A stretch of DNA of 64,000 nucleotides from Calonectria ilicicola. Lineage: Eukaryota; Ascomycota; Sordariomycetes; Hypocreales; Nectriaceae. The stretch lies in the NCBI GenBank assembly GCA_020809705.1, contig CP085836.1:1-64000 (forward strand), given 5' to 3'. Positions 21,905 through 32,315 of this stretch are shown here, in pieces (the stretch's first letter is position 1; every line of letters starts with the position of its first letter). The translations under genes were made by a program, and so were the position numbers. Below the pieces are notes generated by a model. That model was not told where the DNA came from. It saw nothing but the letters and a program-made list of their open reading frames with translations, and searched no databases.

Positions 21905-22057
21905 GGAAGGACACGGCGTGTTGAGTACCTCGTGATGTGGCCTCAAGTCGTTGGACGGGTGAAGAATCTAGGGGAAACCAGTAGAGAGAGGTTGGTCACC
22001 CCATAGGGGTCTTTGCTCTCAGCTCTCACTCTGTTTACCTTCCGTCCATAATCCTGG

Positions 22058-22101
22058 GGCGACTGATAAATGGGCGCCCGGGCGCCCACCTATCAGTCGC
22101 C
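22058..22101. mobile_element. 44-bp palindrome, internal-deletion form of a MULE-like foldback element
   Basis: Starts GGCGACTGAT and ends ATCAGTCGCC. The arms are complementary over about 20 bp with two mismatches. It is flanked by an exact 10-bp direct repeat ATAATCCTGG (22048-22057 and 22102-22111), which looks like a target-site duplication of Mutator-like size. The same ends bound a 220-bp element at 52263-52482. Confidence 0.75.
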
Positions 22102-22991
22102 ATAATCCTGGGCATTGCTGACTCAGAGGAAGTCGTCTTAATCGAGTATAGTTTGGTGGACCATGCGTGGTGCTGCATTCGACTAGCCTTAGTTTAGTCC
22201 ACATTCGTTTAAGTCCAATGGACGCTAACTCTACATAGTATGCCAAATCAACCAAGATAGACGGCGGCTTTCGCCACTTCTCGTGCCAATTGCCGCGACG
22301 ACGACACAGAACGGAACCTTCCCTTTTCTACATCGGAGACGTTGTAGTCCCCGAGCCGCCGAATGCAGGACATCTGTAATCTCGGTTAGTCGGTCGCTCC
22401 TCGCCAGGTGAATCTATGACCTCGACACTGAAACCGCAGAAGGATCATGTCACACATGTTCTAGACACACGCTAATTAGATGGGGGGAGCTAACGGCAAG
22501 TACAAAGGGAAGTGGACTATACACAGAAAATGCATGCGGAGAAATGAAATATTTCTTGGTTTTTTGTAAGCGACAGAGTAGTTACAGTTTCCGTAAGGTC
22601 AAGGCGTCAAGGACTTAAAAATATCACTCATGCTAGAGAAGCACACGCCTATTATTAAGGGCGTACGCATGTTTGAAGATCTCTCTTAGGGTCCGTTCAT
22701 AGTCGGGTGTGCATTATCCTTCGTCACTCCCGGGGATGCGGCATCGCTCACGGTTTGCTCAATTGCGAATATTAGGACAGACGCTCGGCTCACATCGTCA
22801 TGCTTGAGTCAAGGCCTCCGATGCTCCCTGTTTTAGGCCCGGAACATCGTCTTTCTTTCTATTATATAATGTCCCCCCGTCCGACCAACTGCAGAAAACG
22901 CCAGCAACCTTCAGACACTTGACTTCAACTCCTTTCTTATCCACCACACTTCCAGAGTTTACCTCGTCGATCACTAAACAAAACCGCAACC
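22102..22991. other. Spacer and promoter region
   Basis: About 890 bp with no gene recognised. The last few hundred bases should include the promoter and 5' UTR of the secreted protein that starts at 22992. A TATATAA-like box lies at about 22862-22869 (ATTATATAAT), some 125 bp before the start codon. Confidence 0.4.
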
Positions 22992-24098
22992 ATGGTTCGC
23001 GGTTTTGCTAAATTTGTCTCCCTTGTTGAGCTCGCCAGTACAGTTCTCGGCGCCGCCATTCATGAGAAATACGTCTTCGAGCCTGAACACAAGTCCACCT
23101 ACCAGAACGTAAGATTTATTGCATACCACTTACATGGCTCAAGCTAACTGAATAAGTCCCATGTTCCCTCTCTGATGAATCTTTCTGAGTCTCAGTATGA
23201 TGTTGAATCAGGCTCGTCTTACTGGATGAGTTCTTTCATCACCAGCACGAAAGGGAAACAGTACCTTGCTCTGTGTCACATCATGACACCTTTCAAGAAC
23301 GTCTGCCGATCTTCTGTGTTGGATTTACAGAGTCTTCAGTATTGGGTTCATCTCACCTACTGCTCATCCGTTAACAACAAGGCATCCGATACATCTGGCC
23401 CTCTCAACGCCGATTTCGAGACTTACAAATTCGTATCGACGTCAGGCGATAATATTGCCAACATGTACGCGTACGCCGACACAAATGCTTCCTACTCCTT
23501 CAATATTAGTTGGGAAGCCACGTCCAAGGTTCTGTTGAATGGCGGAGCGGGTTCCATTGCCTTTGGAGCAGGCCCTTCAAATGCGACCGAATGGGGTATT
23601 CCGGCAGCTAGGACGACTGGTAGCCTGACACTCGACGGTAAAAGTGTCGAAATTGACACCAAGAACTCCTTCACATGGTACGACCGTCAGATAACCTATG
23701 GAGGCCCTCGAAACTGGACTTGGTTCCAACTTAATTTTCCCGGAACCGAAATCAAGGCCAGCGTCTGGGCATACGATTTAGGCCTTCCCGACAATACCAC
23801 TTATCACTTCGCCACCATTCGCAATGGAGAGTCGCAGTACGTGCTTGCCTACGACTTGATACCCGACGTGTCCAATGTTTGGGTTTCCCCGAACTCAGGC
23901 CTGGTTTACCCTCTTAGCTGGAAACTCGAGTTTGAGAATGGTGATCATCTCGTGGTCAAGTCTATCCGTCCTGATCAAGAAATTTATGGACCTGATTCCC
24001 TTGTTGACACAGCATATGAAGGCTTTATTAATGTTTCTGGCATGTTTTTCGGCCAAACTCGTGGCTTTGGTGTGGTGGAGCTTGTTACGGTCTATTAG
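22992..24098 (+). CDS. Secreted kievitone-hydratase / CrtC-like (AttH-fold) protein
   Basis: Exons 22992-23108 and 23157-24098 give 352 residues. The 48-bp intron has GTAAGA, a GCTAAC branch site and an AATAAG acceptor. The first exon adds a hydrophobic leader (MVRGFAKFVSLVELASTVLGAA), so the protein is probably secreted or enters the ER. The body matches the fungal kievitone hydratase/hydroxyneurosporene-synthase-like family of beta-barrel proteins: SSYWMSSFI, GKQYLALCHIM, FGAGPSNATEWGIPAARTTGSL and SFTWYDRQITYGG.RNWTWFQLNFP. That superfamily includes hydratases that modify plant phytoalexins and also pericyclases/isomerases in secondary metabolism. Several N-x-S/T sites fit secretion. The substrate cannot be told from sequence. 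It has no obvious partner genes; a regulator gene lies convergent downstream. Confidence 0.8.
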
Positions 24099-24352
24099 AT
24101 TCAGAGTCAGACACATGTACCCTGCCCGCTAGGAGTCCTCACCACGAGAAATCCTAGTACTGGTGCTCAGACTGCGCTGTGAGCAAGCACGAGGACGATC
24201 CTCCATTTATCTTTCTATATTCATTTCGCTATCATCCGCTAGACTTTTGATGATAGATAATTTTACTACTTCATTGTTTGCATTCACAACTGACTCTGGG
24301 TCGCGGGGTAGCCCATGCCGCTGCATCCGCTCCATTACCGGTTCGTACCCGT

Positions 24353-24694
24353 TCAGGAGATCTTGTGCCACTGAATGATCTTGCAGAGGTCCGAGTCAGA
24401 ATTCGCGGCGTCTATCCGTTCGCGCCAGTAGTTTCGTTTTTTATGGCATACTATGTTAAGGAAATCTTTTCTTGCTTCCATGTGCATCCAGTTATCCCCT
24501 TGGTATCGCCGTTTAGCACGACGGAACTCCTCGAGGGCCCTTGGACACTCTTCCGTCCACCAAGAAGCGCTATGTCCTCCCTTGTTTACACGGCGACCAA
24601 CTGTCTCTATTGGCGTTATGGAAGACGGGTAAAATGAAGAGTGGTTTATGTTTATTCTGCCCGTCACGACATCCCAATTTACCACCCGTAACAA
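24353..24694 (-). pseudogene. LINE (Tad-type non-LTR retrotransposon) relic
   Basis: The minus-strand frame contains HSASWWTEECPRALEEFRRAKRRYQ...KKRNYWRERID...DLCKIIQWHK. This is the linker between the endonuclease and reverse transcriptase typical of Tad/I-clade LINEs. Weak endonuclease-like sequence continues on the minus strand to about 24,900. No RT domain follows, so this is a short dead fragment. Confidence 0.65.
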
Positions 24695-25099
24695 TCACGA
24701 CCTTCAGATAGAAGTCAGTTGCTTGGTGTTGGAGATTTGTCCGTCAAATACCCCGGATACGTACCGGCGGATCGGTCTGTGCTTCATGGAGGAGAAGTAT
24801 ATGGCGGAACATCATATGGACAGAGTCAAAGATGCGTGGTTACCTTACATCTGGGGGTTCCGGTCTCCGACTTTAGCATTGAGTAAAGTGGCCCTCGGTG
24901 GTGGTGTCTAGCACAAGATAGGCTTGCATTGAGTTAGTCGCAAGACAGCCCTGCACAACTGGACACGGCACTATTGTCTGGAAGGCCCAAATAATCAATA
25001 CAGCCAACATTAGCCTACAGACATAGCAAAGAAGAGCGTTGTACTAGAGTTAGAACACCGGAGCTATAGTGAAGTACCCAGCCTCGACTGAAACAGGTT

Positions 25100-27370
25100 T
25101 CAAGCCCACCATTCCATTCCATCCAAGAGATCAAGATGCTTGTGGTAGCTAAGGTTCGAAACTCCTGCTTCCCCTACCTCCAGTATATCAAATAAGTCCT
25201 TCCAAGCTTCCTCATATTCATGCATTGTGTCCACTCTTGAAGAGCATCTTTGTTCATTATCAGAGTGTTCTGGGTCGGTGATAGAATCTACATCGATAAT
25301 TCTGTAAGCGAGATCTCGGTCAGTAGCCTGACCGGGCTCACCTCGTGCCTTTCCTGAAGATATCAGGCCAGAATGGGATCCTGTCGAGCATCCCGCAGCC
25401 AGAGCACATTCTGTATATTTAGTCGGGGTTGGCAGGTAATGTACAGCAGAGTCCGAAGTTGACACTGGAAGCTGGTATTTTCCACGGGGATCTGATCGTG
25501 TACGGCTTGCGTTCGGACTCATTAAGCCAAGCCTTGTAGCTTTTCTGTCACTAATGGCCTTGTAGCTAGTGAATAGAGCAGGTATAGTAGAAGCTCCGAA
25601 TTTGGTTGCAAATGTCGATATAAGACGTATTATTGAAGGGGTAGAAGGAGCTTTCGTGCCTGGCGTACTTGGTGATAGTCCATACCGCGGAATCGAACTC
25701 TGTTGTGCTTTCAAAAACATTTCAGTGCACTTGAAGGCAAGGTGAAGGTGGATAAGTTGCGGTGATAGTCCCCGTGCACCTTCAAGATCGTTCTGGCTAG
25801 GAATTGACGGAAAAGCACAGTGTTGTGGAAGCTGATCATACCAGCGTCGCAATGTGGATGAATGCTTGGCGCAGAGCTCTTCTGATACCCCCGTCATCGG
25901 CTCCGACATCGCATCATTAAGTATGCGAATCAGGTCCACATAGCGGTTAAATATGCTCATTGCTCTCAATGGGTGGTGACCCCAAGTCGAGCTGATCCGT
26001 CGTCGACTCTCAGACTCACCTAGCCATGTAGTTTGTGGTTCCCACTCATCTGGGCCCGTCTCAGCTGGCATAGGTAGGAACCGTATATCCGCCGTTCTGA
26101 GATGGGGGGGCTTGCCTAAGTGGCATGATACTACAGTATCGAGAACAAAGCAGCTTAAGACTAGTCGGATCTGTTTATCGTCTATTGCAGTACTTGAGCG
26201 AGTGCTGTCGAGATGCAGGATCCCGAAATTGAGAGCGATTCTGACAGCCTGGCCAATCAGATGCCAAGACGCTACGAATTCTCCTCGATCCAGCTTGAAA
26301 AGGCTCAGTATCAGCAAAGCCGGTGCGTAATCGGGCTCCTGCGCTTCTTGATTTAGTATTTGCTGTCTTGCTTTGACATAGAGTTGCTCAGGAGTGAAGA
26401 GGGCTCCTTGACCGTCCAGCGCATCTGCCACGCTAAAGGACTCGTGAGACTTTTGAAGAGATGAGTAGGCTAAGACCGCTGAAAACACAGCCAAGCTCCC
26501 AGCGTCAGTAAGAGCGGTCTGGGAAGGTGAATACAAGATCTCGAGCATCTTATGCTTCTGCACAATAGGCAACCAGCAATGTGTATAAGTGAAATATAGA
26601 TCAAGTAGGCACCGAGCATTTTGTAGGAAGGTTATTGATCCTACATCTTCTGCTGATAATGCAGGCACTGTGGACGGTCGTGGAAAAGACGGCGTCTTAG
26701 CTTTGTTGATGTCTCCCGGCCATGAGGTAGGATCTGAAACAGGTCGGACCAGCCCACTCTGGATAGTCTCGAATGGCCTCACAGTAAGTTGAGGGAGGTC
26801 AGCGGTAGATTCTTCCTTCTTTCTAAGGTTAGTAGGAGCTGCATTAGTGTTGGTACTGTTGTGGATATTTGCTAAGAGCTGGTCCAGTTCCATTTGGATG
26901 CCACTATCTTCCCAAGCCTGTCTTAGGATTTCTGGGTCATTGACGAGTTTGCTGACGATGACTAGCCTCCCATGAGAATCAAGGGCGAATTGGATCTTCG
27001 GAATGAGCTCATTCATCACGATACTCACACTATTGGGAACGACGGCAAACGCGAGCGCCCACAACAGCTCAAGAGATCGTACATATCCAGTAGGGAGCCC
27101 GCGTTTCTTAGTGCCAGAATCGTAACTGCATGGGTGTCGGGTTATGGAGCACGCTGAACAAGTCGGCTGTCGACCATCACAGCGATGCTTCCGAGCACGA
27201 CACGGATCACATGCTTGCGAAATTCGCTTTCTCTTGGTTGGCCTTGGCTGACTCATATCTTTATCCATGGTTGATTGTGTTGGTATGCTGGAGGGAGGGA
27301 TACTTGTTAAAATGCAAGTGGATGTGGAAGCGCAGGGTATACAGACATTAGCCTTCAAGATGTTGCCCAA
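25100..27370 (-). CDS. Zn(II)2Cys6 transcription factor (FacB/Cat8-like zinc cluster), intact
   Basis: 756 residues in one exon, or 722 if translation starts at the second good ATG (27268, MDKDMSQPRPTKRKR), which I think more likely. The zinc cluster is complete: C54, C57, C64, C71, C74 and C81 in CDPCRARKHRCDGRQPTCSAC, preceded by basic TKRKRISQ. It is followed by RGLPTGYVRSLELLWALAF, a signature shared with the acetate and gluconeogenic regulators FacB/Cat8 and relatives. The middle carries a fungal-specific regulatory domain (NARCLLDLYFTYTHCWLPIVQKHKML; WHLIGQAVRIALNFGILHLD; LSCFVLDTVVSCHLGKPPHL). It should be a nuclear activator. Its targets are unknown; nearest candidates are the secreted protein upstream and the 28-47 kb cluster. 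Confidence 0.88.
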   Translation of the reverse strand: MGNILKANVCIPCASTSTCILTSIPPSSIPTQSTMDKDMSQPRPTKRKRISQACDPCRARKHRCDGRQPTCSACSITRHPCSYDSGTKKRGLPTGYVRSLELLWALAFAVVPNSVSIVMNELIPKIQFALDSHGRLVIVSKLVNDPEILRQAWEDSGIQMELDQLLANIHNSTNTNAAPTNLRKKEESTADLPQLTVRPFETIQSGLVRPVSDPTSWPGDINKAKTPSFPRPSTVPALSAEDVGSITFLQNARCLLDLYFTYTHCWLPIVQKHKMLEILYSPSQTALTDAGSLAVFSAVLAYSSLQKSHESFSVADALDGQGALFTPEQLYVKARQQILNQEAQEPDYAPALLILSLFKLDRGEFVASWHLIGQAVRIALNFGILHLDSTRSSTAIDDKQIRLVLSCFVLDTVVSCHLGKPPHLRTADIRFLPMPAETGPDEWEPQTTWLGESESRRRISSTWGHHPLRAMSIFNRYVDLIRILNDAMSEPMTGVSEELCAKHSSTLRRWYDQLPQHCAFPSIPSQNDLEGARGLSPQLIHLHLAFKCTEMFLKAQQSSIPRYGLSPSTPGTKAPSTPSIIRLISTFATKFGASTIPALFTSYKAISDRKATRLGLMSPNASRTRSDPRGKYQLPVSTSDSAVHYLPTPTKYTECALAAGCSTGSHSGLISSGKARGEPGQATDRDLAYRIIDVDSITDPEHSDNEQRCSSRVDTMHEYEEAWKDLFDILEVGEAGVSNLSYHKHLDLLDGMEWWA

Positions 27371-27449
27371 ATTGAGTGAGTATGTTGGCTGCAGGACAAA
27401 TCGGAGAGCAGTGTCAAGTGTTTCATGTAAAAATCTAGCCGGGGTTGGC

Positions 27450-27745
27450 TATGGGGTGGGACCTAGTCTGTAGCTTTCTAGAGAGGCGACGATGACGTTT
27501 ACTACATTTAATATGTACATCGGAGTAATCGGCGAGGTGTTGTATTAATAAGCTAGTTTTAAAGTCTCATTTAAGACATTACTTATCCAGTTGCGCTAGT
27601 TAAGCCCTATTTAAACTTATAATGCGCTGACTTAGCGGCAGTTCCTATAGTTAACTACGTTTTGACTTAGGCGCTCAGATATATCCGCTGAGTAAGCGCA
27701 TAATAATCTCCGGGGGCGCCTCGCGGAGTCTCGCGAAAATGACCA
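27450..27745. repeat. Segmental repeat, copy A (partner at 51.79-52.53 kb)
   Basis: Aligns by eye with 51,789-52,262 plus 52,483 onward: blocks such as ATGGGGTGGGACCT, CGACGATGACGTTTACTAC, GATCGGCGAGGTG and GTAAGCGCATAA recur in order. This copy lacks the 220-bp foldback element that interrupts the other copy, so it serves as the empty site (about 27703-27715). No gene is seen within it. Confidence 0.7.
27617..27706. mobile_element. 90-bp MITE-like inverted-repeat unit
   Basis: Left end TTATAATGCGCTGACTTAGC and right end (reverse complement) TTATTATGCGCTTACTCAGC form 22-bp terminal inverted repeats ending in GCGG, with 19 of 22 positions matching. Related units lie at 43415-43534 and 52125-52254. 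It has no coding capacity. Confidence 0.6.
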
Positions 27746-28476
27746 ACTGAACCTGTCAGATCTGTGGCTTCAATTGATGTATCGTGGGACTTGGATGTAT
27801 TGATACAGCTTTCGGGTTAGCTGCCTGAGTGAAACTTCTTTATACCCTGGTCCAGTTGTACAAGTCACGTACATCCACAATCTACTCGGTCCACAGCTCA
27901 GATTCTGTCAAATGGATATAGGGCACCATTGCACTACGCATTAGCGGAGTGTCACTTCACTTTTGCCGTAGCCGGCAATGTGACAGATTCTGACAGAACC
28001 GATTAAAATATACGATCAAGACTCGAGTTGGTTTAACTCTCGGCTTCTACGTACAGCATGCCAGAAACCTATTTGCCTTTAAATACCACCACGATTCAGG
28101 CATTGAAGTTAGCTAGCTATAGGTGTGCTATATTTTACAGAGATGACTCGAAACTCGAGCTATACACGCAAAATATGTCACTCGCGACTATAGCAGGGCT
28201 CGAAAAGATAAAGATAGGTCAGCTCCGTGCCAAAAGGACTACATTTGTTGGAAATGTCTCGCATGCTCCAAGCGAGGCTTATGTAACAAGAGACAAACCC
28301 AAGGGATGAAGATCTTTTATAGCTCCCTTCACACAGAACACTTGTTCTTTAGACAACACACACAATACAACACATCATAAGTCTAACAACATTCACACCA
28401 TAATAGTATAGTTGCAGGTAAGAGATGATTGTCAAGTCCACGCTTCATAGGAGTAAACTGAAGATTATTATGTTGT
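27746..28476. other. Spacer, no gene recognised
   Basis: About 730 bp. An 83-codon open frame at 28058-28309 (+) resembles no family I know. Otherwise nothing recognisable. Confidence 0.4.
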
Positions 28477-28566
28477 TAGAATCTCTCCTCTTAGCAATAA
28501 TAATCTGCCCCTCTAATCACGCCTCTATATATCATAGATATGACACATCAAGTAATATCAAGTGAA

Positions 28567-29348
28567 TTACTCCTTGTGGTTTGGATCGTTTCTCCAAATG
28601 TGGTCCTCAATGTGTTTCTGATCAACTACACCAAGTGGCTGACCAAGAGCTGCTCTATCAGCAGCTATCTTTCTAAAAGAGGGCCTGCCAACCAAAGCAG
28701 AATTCCATTTTGCGTAATGGGGAAATTCCTCAGATGGGTCGTATCCTGGGAGCAATTGGGGAACAATCTCATTGGTAACCACAAAGACAAGATCAGCGTA
28801 AGTGACCTTGTCGCCGGCGAGATAGCTCTTGCCGGTTTTCTTGAGATATGCATCGAGCATCCCAATGGTGCGCTTGATCGTCCATTTATAGCGGTCTATG
28901 GCAGACTGCACATGCTCTGGGTGTTTGTACAAGAACCAGGCATGTTGACTGTAGTACATGTGTTGTTCGGTCGCCTGAAATTGCATCCAGGCCAGTTCCA
29001 AGTATTTGTCCGGACCCGAGAGGGAGTGCAAGGTGCCAGATGTATCGTAAGTATCAAGAAGATAGAGGATAATAGCGCCTGCCTATTTTTCAAGTTAGAC
29101 GTCTAGTGTTATATATATGATTGAAATATACGACCTACCTCGAATAATCTTATCCCAGTATTAGGATCCTTAATGGCAGGAACCTTAGCATTTGGGTTAA
29201 GAGACTTGAAGGATTCTGAATTCATTTCAGGGGTTTCAAGGTACTTGGTCTCATAAGGAACCTTCAATTCCTCGAGGATGATAGCGACTCTCCATGGAAC
29301 AGGCCCTCTTGCAGTAGAGTAAAAGATAATAGGTTTGGTGGCAGACAT
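28567..29348 (-). CDS. Glutathione S-transferase, URE2-like fungal type (copy 1)
   Basis: Exons 29348-29139 and 29082-28567 give 241 residues. The intron has GTAGGT and an AAAATAG acceptor. The thioredoxin-like N-terminal domain (IIFYSTARGPVPWRVAIILE, SLNPNAKVPAI) binds glutathione, with the FEAGAIILYLLDTYD segment across the splice. The helical C-terminal domain holds YLAGDKVTYADLVF. These are the hallmarks of fungal Ure2/GST-type enzymes, which conjugate glutathione to electrophiles in the cytosol. It is divergent from the FAD hydroxylase at 30171, sharing an 822-bp promoter. A near-twin lies at 46207-46987. In this cluster a role in trapping reactive epoxide or quinone intermediates is plausible, but that is inference. 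Confidence 0.9.
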
Positions 29349-30170
29349 ATCGATTTCCCAACAGCGATAATAATTCTAACAACGATATTGATTTCTACTG
29401 GTAATCAAAAGGGCAGAGATAATGTGGGCGACTAGTAGACCGACGCATGAATACTTATACCCCACCTTTCTCACTTGAAGATTATCTCCGTACATGCCGA
29501 TAGCCCCTCATGGCCATTCTCGGCCACCCTTTAAGAACTCCGGGCACATGAACAATTCCGACACCGACTGGTTATAGGCGAGAATGCTTGGAAGTATAGT
29601 AGTGCCTGGTAAATTCAGTAGTTAGGTAATAATTTCTAAGCAATAGAATAAGGCGTCACACAAGCGGAGCTTGGTTCTTCCCCGTGCGTCACCGCTCTTA
29701 TTCCCGCTGACTAAGCGCAAAACCAATATCTTACATTCCTCACGTCCCTGTACACCACAGCCCGATGCCGCTACGTCGAGGTAGAGCTAGGCCGTCTCTC
29801 TAGTGAAGGCTATAGTGACTAAAGTGTGGCAAAGGATGACAAAGGGTTATTTAAGTTTCAGAACTGGACTCTTTTACATTTGGTTGCGTTTCCGCTTCAG
29901 AAGACGTCGCCAGCATGATACTTGTGGGGGTTCGACGCACTAGGGGCCCCCGCAAGTGCGTCAGGCACCGAGATGGAATATGGAGAATTTCATATCAAAA
30001 AGCGTTAGTCGGGAGGTCCAAAAATCGACCCCCGGGTATATAAGCAAAAGTAATCCCCCCTCAAAGAACACAAAGCCACATCGCTTTACATTTCACTTAC
30101 TGCGCTCACTACGTCGATATACTTGCAACTCTTTACCAATTTCCCACAGCTATAATTCTTTAGCGACATC
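29349..30170. promoter_or_regulatory. Divergent promoter between GST1 and FAD hydroxylase
   Basis: 822 bp. A TATA box faces each gene: CTTATA (minus-strand TATAAG) at 29454-29459, about 106 bp before the GST start, and TATATAAG at 30037-30044, about 134 bp before the hydroxylase start. Both boxes and the block GGAATATGGAGAATTTCATA (29973-29992) recur in the duplicated region at 47.0-47.8 kb, while the spacer has diverged, so these are good candidates for functional sites. Confidence 0.65.
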
Positions 30171-32315
30171 ATGACTGTACCTGAATCCACTACCGATGTG
30201 GTAATCATTGGAGCAGGGCCATCAGGGTAAATCCACCTCGAACGAAACACCTTTGTCTATTGGTTTTTTTTTTTTCTAATAATTCTGAATGCAGTCTCAT
30301 GGCAGCCTTGTGGTTGGCACGGTGCGGTGTGAAATCACGCATCATCGATTCCCGCGCCACAAAGGTGTTCAGAGGCCATGCTGATGGAATGCAGACTGGA
30401 ACCCTGGACATCTTTGACTCGTTTGGCATTGCAGAGGACCTCTACAAGAACGCCACTCAGGCGGTGGAGATGACATTCTGGGTTCGTCAAAATTCCCTTC
30501 CGTCGGGTACTTGATCTAATGTGGCGCATATAGGCTGGTGGCAAGGACTTACCCTTGAAGCGTGTCGCTCGCTTTCCAAAGTGGTATCCCGAACTAGGCC
30601 AGTACCGTTTGATTCACACTAGCCAAGGTTTGATCCGTTCTCTATAACTGCGAGGAAGTTGTCTAAATATATGCAGGCAACACGGAGCGCGCTCTGCTGG
30701 ATGGCATCAAAGCTTTCAACGGACCCGAAGTTGAACGGGGAGTCACAGCGGCAGCTATGGACATTGACGAGTCGAAGATAGGTGATGCTCAAGCTCATGC
30801 TATTAAGTTGACGGTTAAGCATCTTACCGAGGAAGAATTGGCTATGTCTTCAAAAAGTGATACTGTACCACAGCCCGGGGATTTCAACTACGACCCGGCA
30901 GACGAGCCATATCTGAAGCGCAAAGGTTCCGGCAAAGAAGGGACTACTGAAGTTATCCACGCCAAGTTTGTCATCGGCACCGATGGAAGCCGAAGCTGGA
31001 CTCGCAACGCTTTGGGGTTCGAGTTTCTCGGAGATGATACCGGGGATGAGAGTGTTGCAGGCATTCTGGACTGCATGGCGACTTCAAACTTTCGTACGCA
31101 ATTCTTGCTCCAATCCCCTGTCCAGTACTTACATATGTAAAAGCGGACTTCCATATTCAAACAATAATCGCCAAGGACGGGCATGGATGTGGATTCGTAC
31201 CGAGGGAGAATGGGTTGACACGCATTGCAGCCCCCGTCGCTAACAGGGCAGACGCGACTCCAGAATCCATCATCAACTCACTAAAGGAAATCATCTCTCC
31301 TTATGAGATCAACGTCACCAAGGTTGATTGGTGTGGAGTATTTGGTACCCGCCACCGAGTCTCAAGCTCCTCTTCAATGCACTCGCGTATTTTTCTCGCT
31401 GGCGACGCCCTGCATATCCATTCACCTAGAGCCGGGATTGGTATGAACTTTAGCATTCAAGACGGTAAATGCTATACTCTTGTTATACGATATAAAGCCT
31501 TGCTAACGTTTTCAGCGTACAACCTCGGGTGGAAAATTGCCCATGTTGTCAAGGGAATTTCTCCCCTGAATATTCTCAAGACATACGACGAAGAGCGCGG
31601 GTTAACGACCAGACAGCTCATCGCTTTCGATAAAGCTTTGTCGGAGCAAGCGCCCTTAGGAGGAAACTTTTCGGTTAAGGGAACCCGTCAAGGACTACAG
31701 GATGGTCTCCCATTCACAAGTACTACGGCAATCGAGTACGAGGCTGGACCGTTTGTCGCTAAGGGAGATAGCCCGATTACTTCCAAGCAGCATTTGGCGC
31801 CTGGTATAATCGTGGGCAGGCGCATGCCCTCGCAGACCGTCGAGAAGCACGCCAACGGAGAACCGCATGACTTTGGAAAATCCTTTCCTAGTGATGGTCG
31901 GTACCGCATTGTTGTCTTCGCGGGCGATGTGTCACGACCAGAGCAGCTACGCCGCGTGGAACATCTGAGTCAGGTGCTAGAGCTCCCTGAAGCTTTTCTC
32001 CAACGTTTCGAGGGACGTGCCATCACGCCTCAGGATGTGTTTGAAATCCTCGTCCTGCACACGGCGAGCAGGGATGAGGTCGAGATCGCTGACCTACCCC
32101 CGTTCCTCTTCAAGAATTCCGATCCTGTCAATCAAGTGTTTGTTGACAATAATGATTCAAGGACCTGGACTCTGAGTGAAGCCTATAGCAAGTATGGGAT
32201 AAGCCGAGACAGAGGGTGCCTTGTGCTAGTCCGGCCTGATAGGCATATCATGTATATTGGCGAGTTGGAAGATGTCACCGAGTTGATTAAACTGATATCC
32301 TCAGTTTTTGTTTAA
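30171..32315 (+). CDS. Phenol 2-monooxygenase-like FAD-dependent hydroxylase
   Basis: Six exons: 30171-30226, 30295-30481, 30534-30627, 30677-31093, 31144-31464 and 31516-32315, joining in frame to 624 residues. FAD-binding motifs are in place: GAGPSG at 14-19, the DG motif TDGSRSW near 212, and the GD motif GDALHIHSPRAGIGMN near 338. The C-terminal third (GRYRIVVFAGDV..., GCLVLVRPDRHIMY) is the thioredoxin-like domain of the phenol hydroxylase family. Splice phases restore family-typical sequence, e.g. SNFPDFHIQ and IQDAYNLGWK. The 51-bp last intron is a multiple of three and stop-free, so automatic callers may retain it. Expected reaction is NADPH-dependent ortho-hydroxylation of a phenolic ring. 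Confidence 0.9.

Noticed and set aside
28540..29106. 188-codon plus-strand frame antisense to GST1 (and its twin at 46189-46731)
   Set aside because: Conserved between the copies only because the GST coding strand is conserved; no domain or promoter context of its own.
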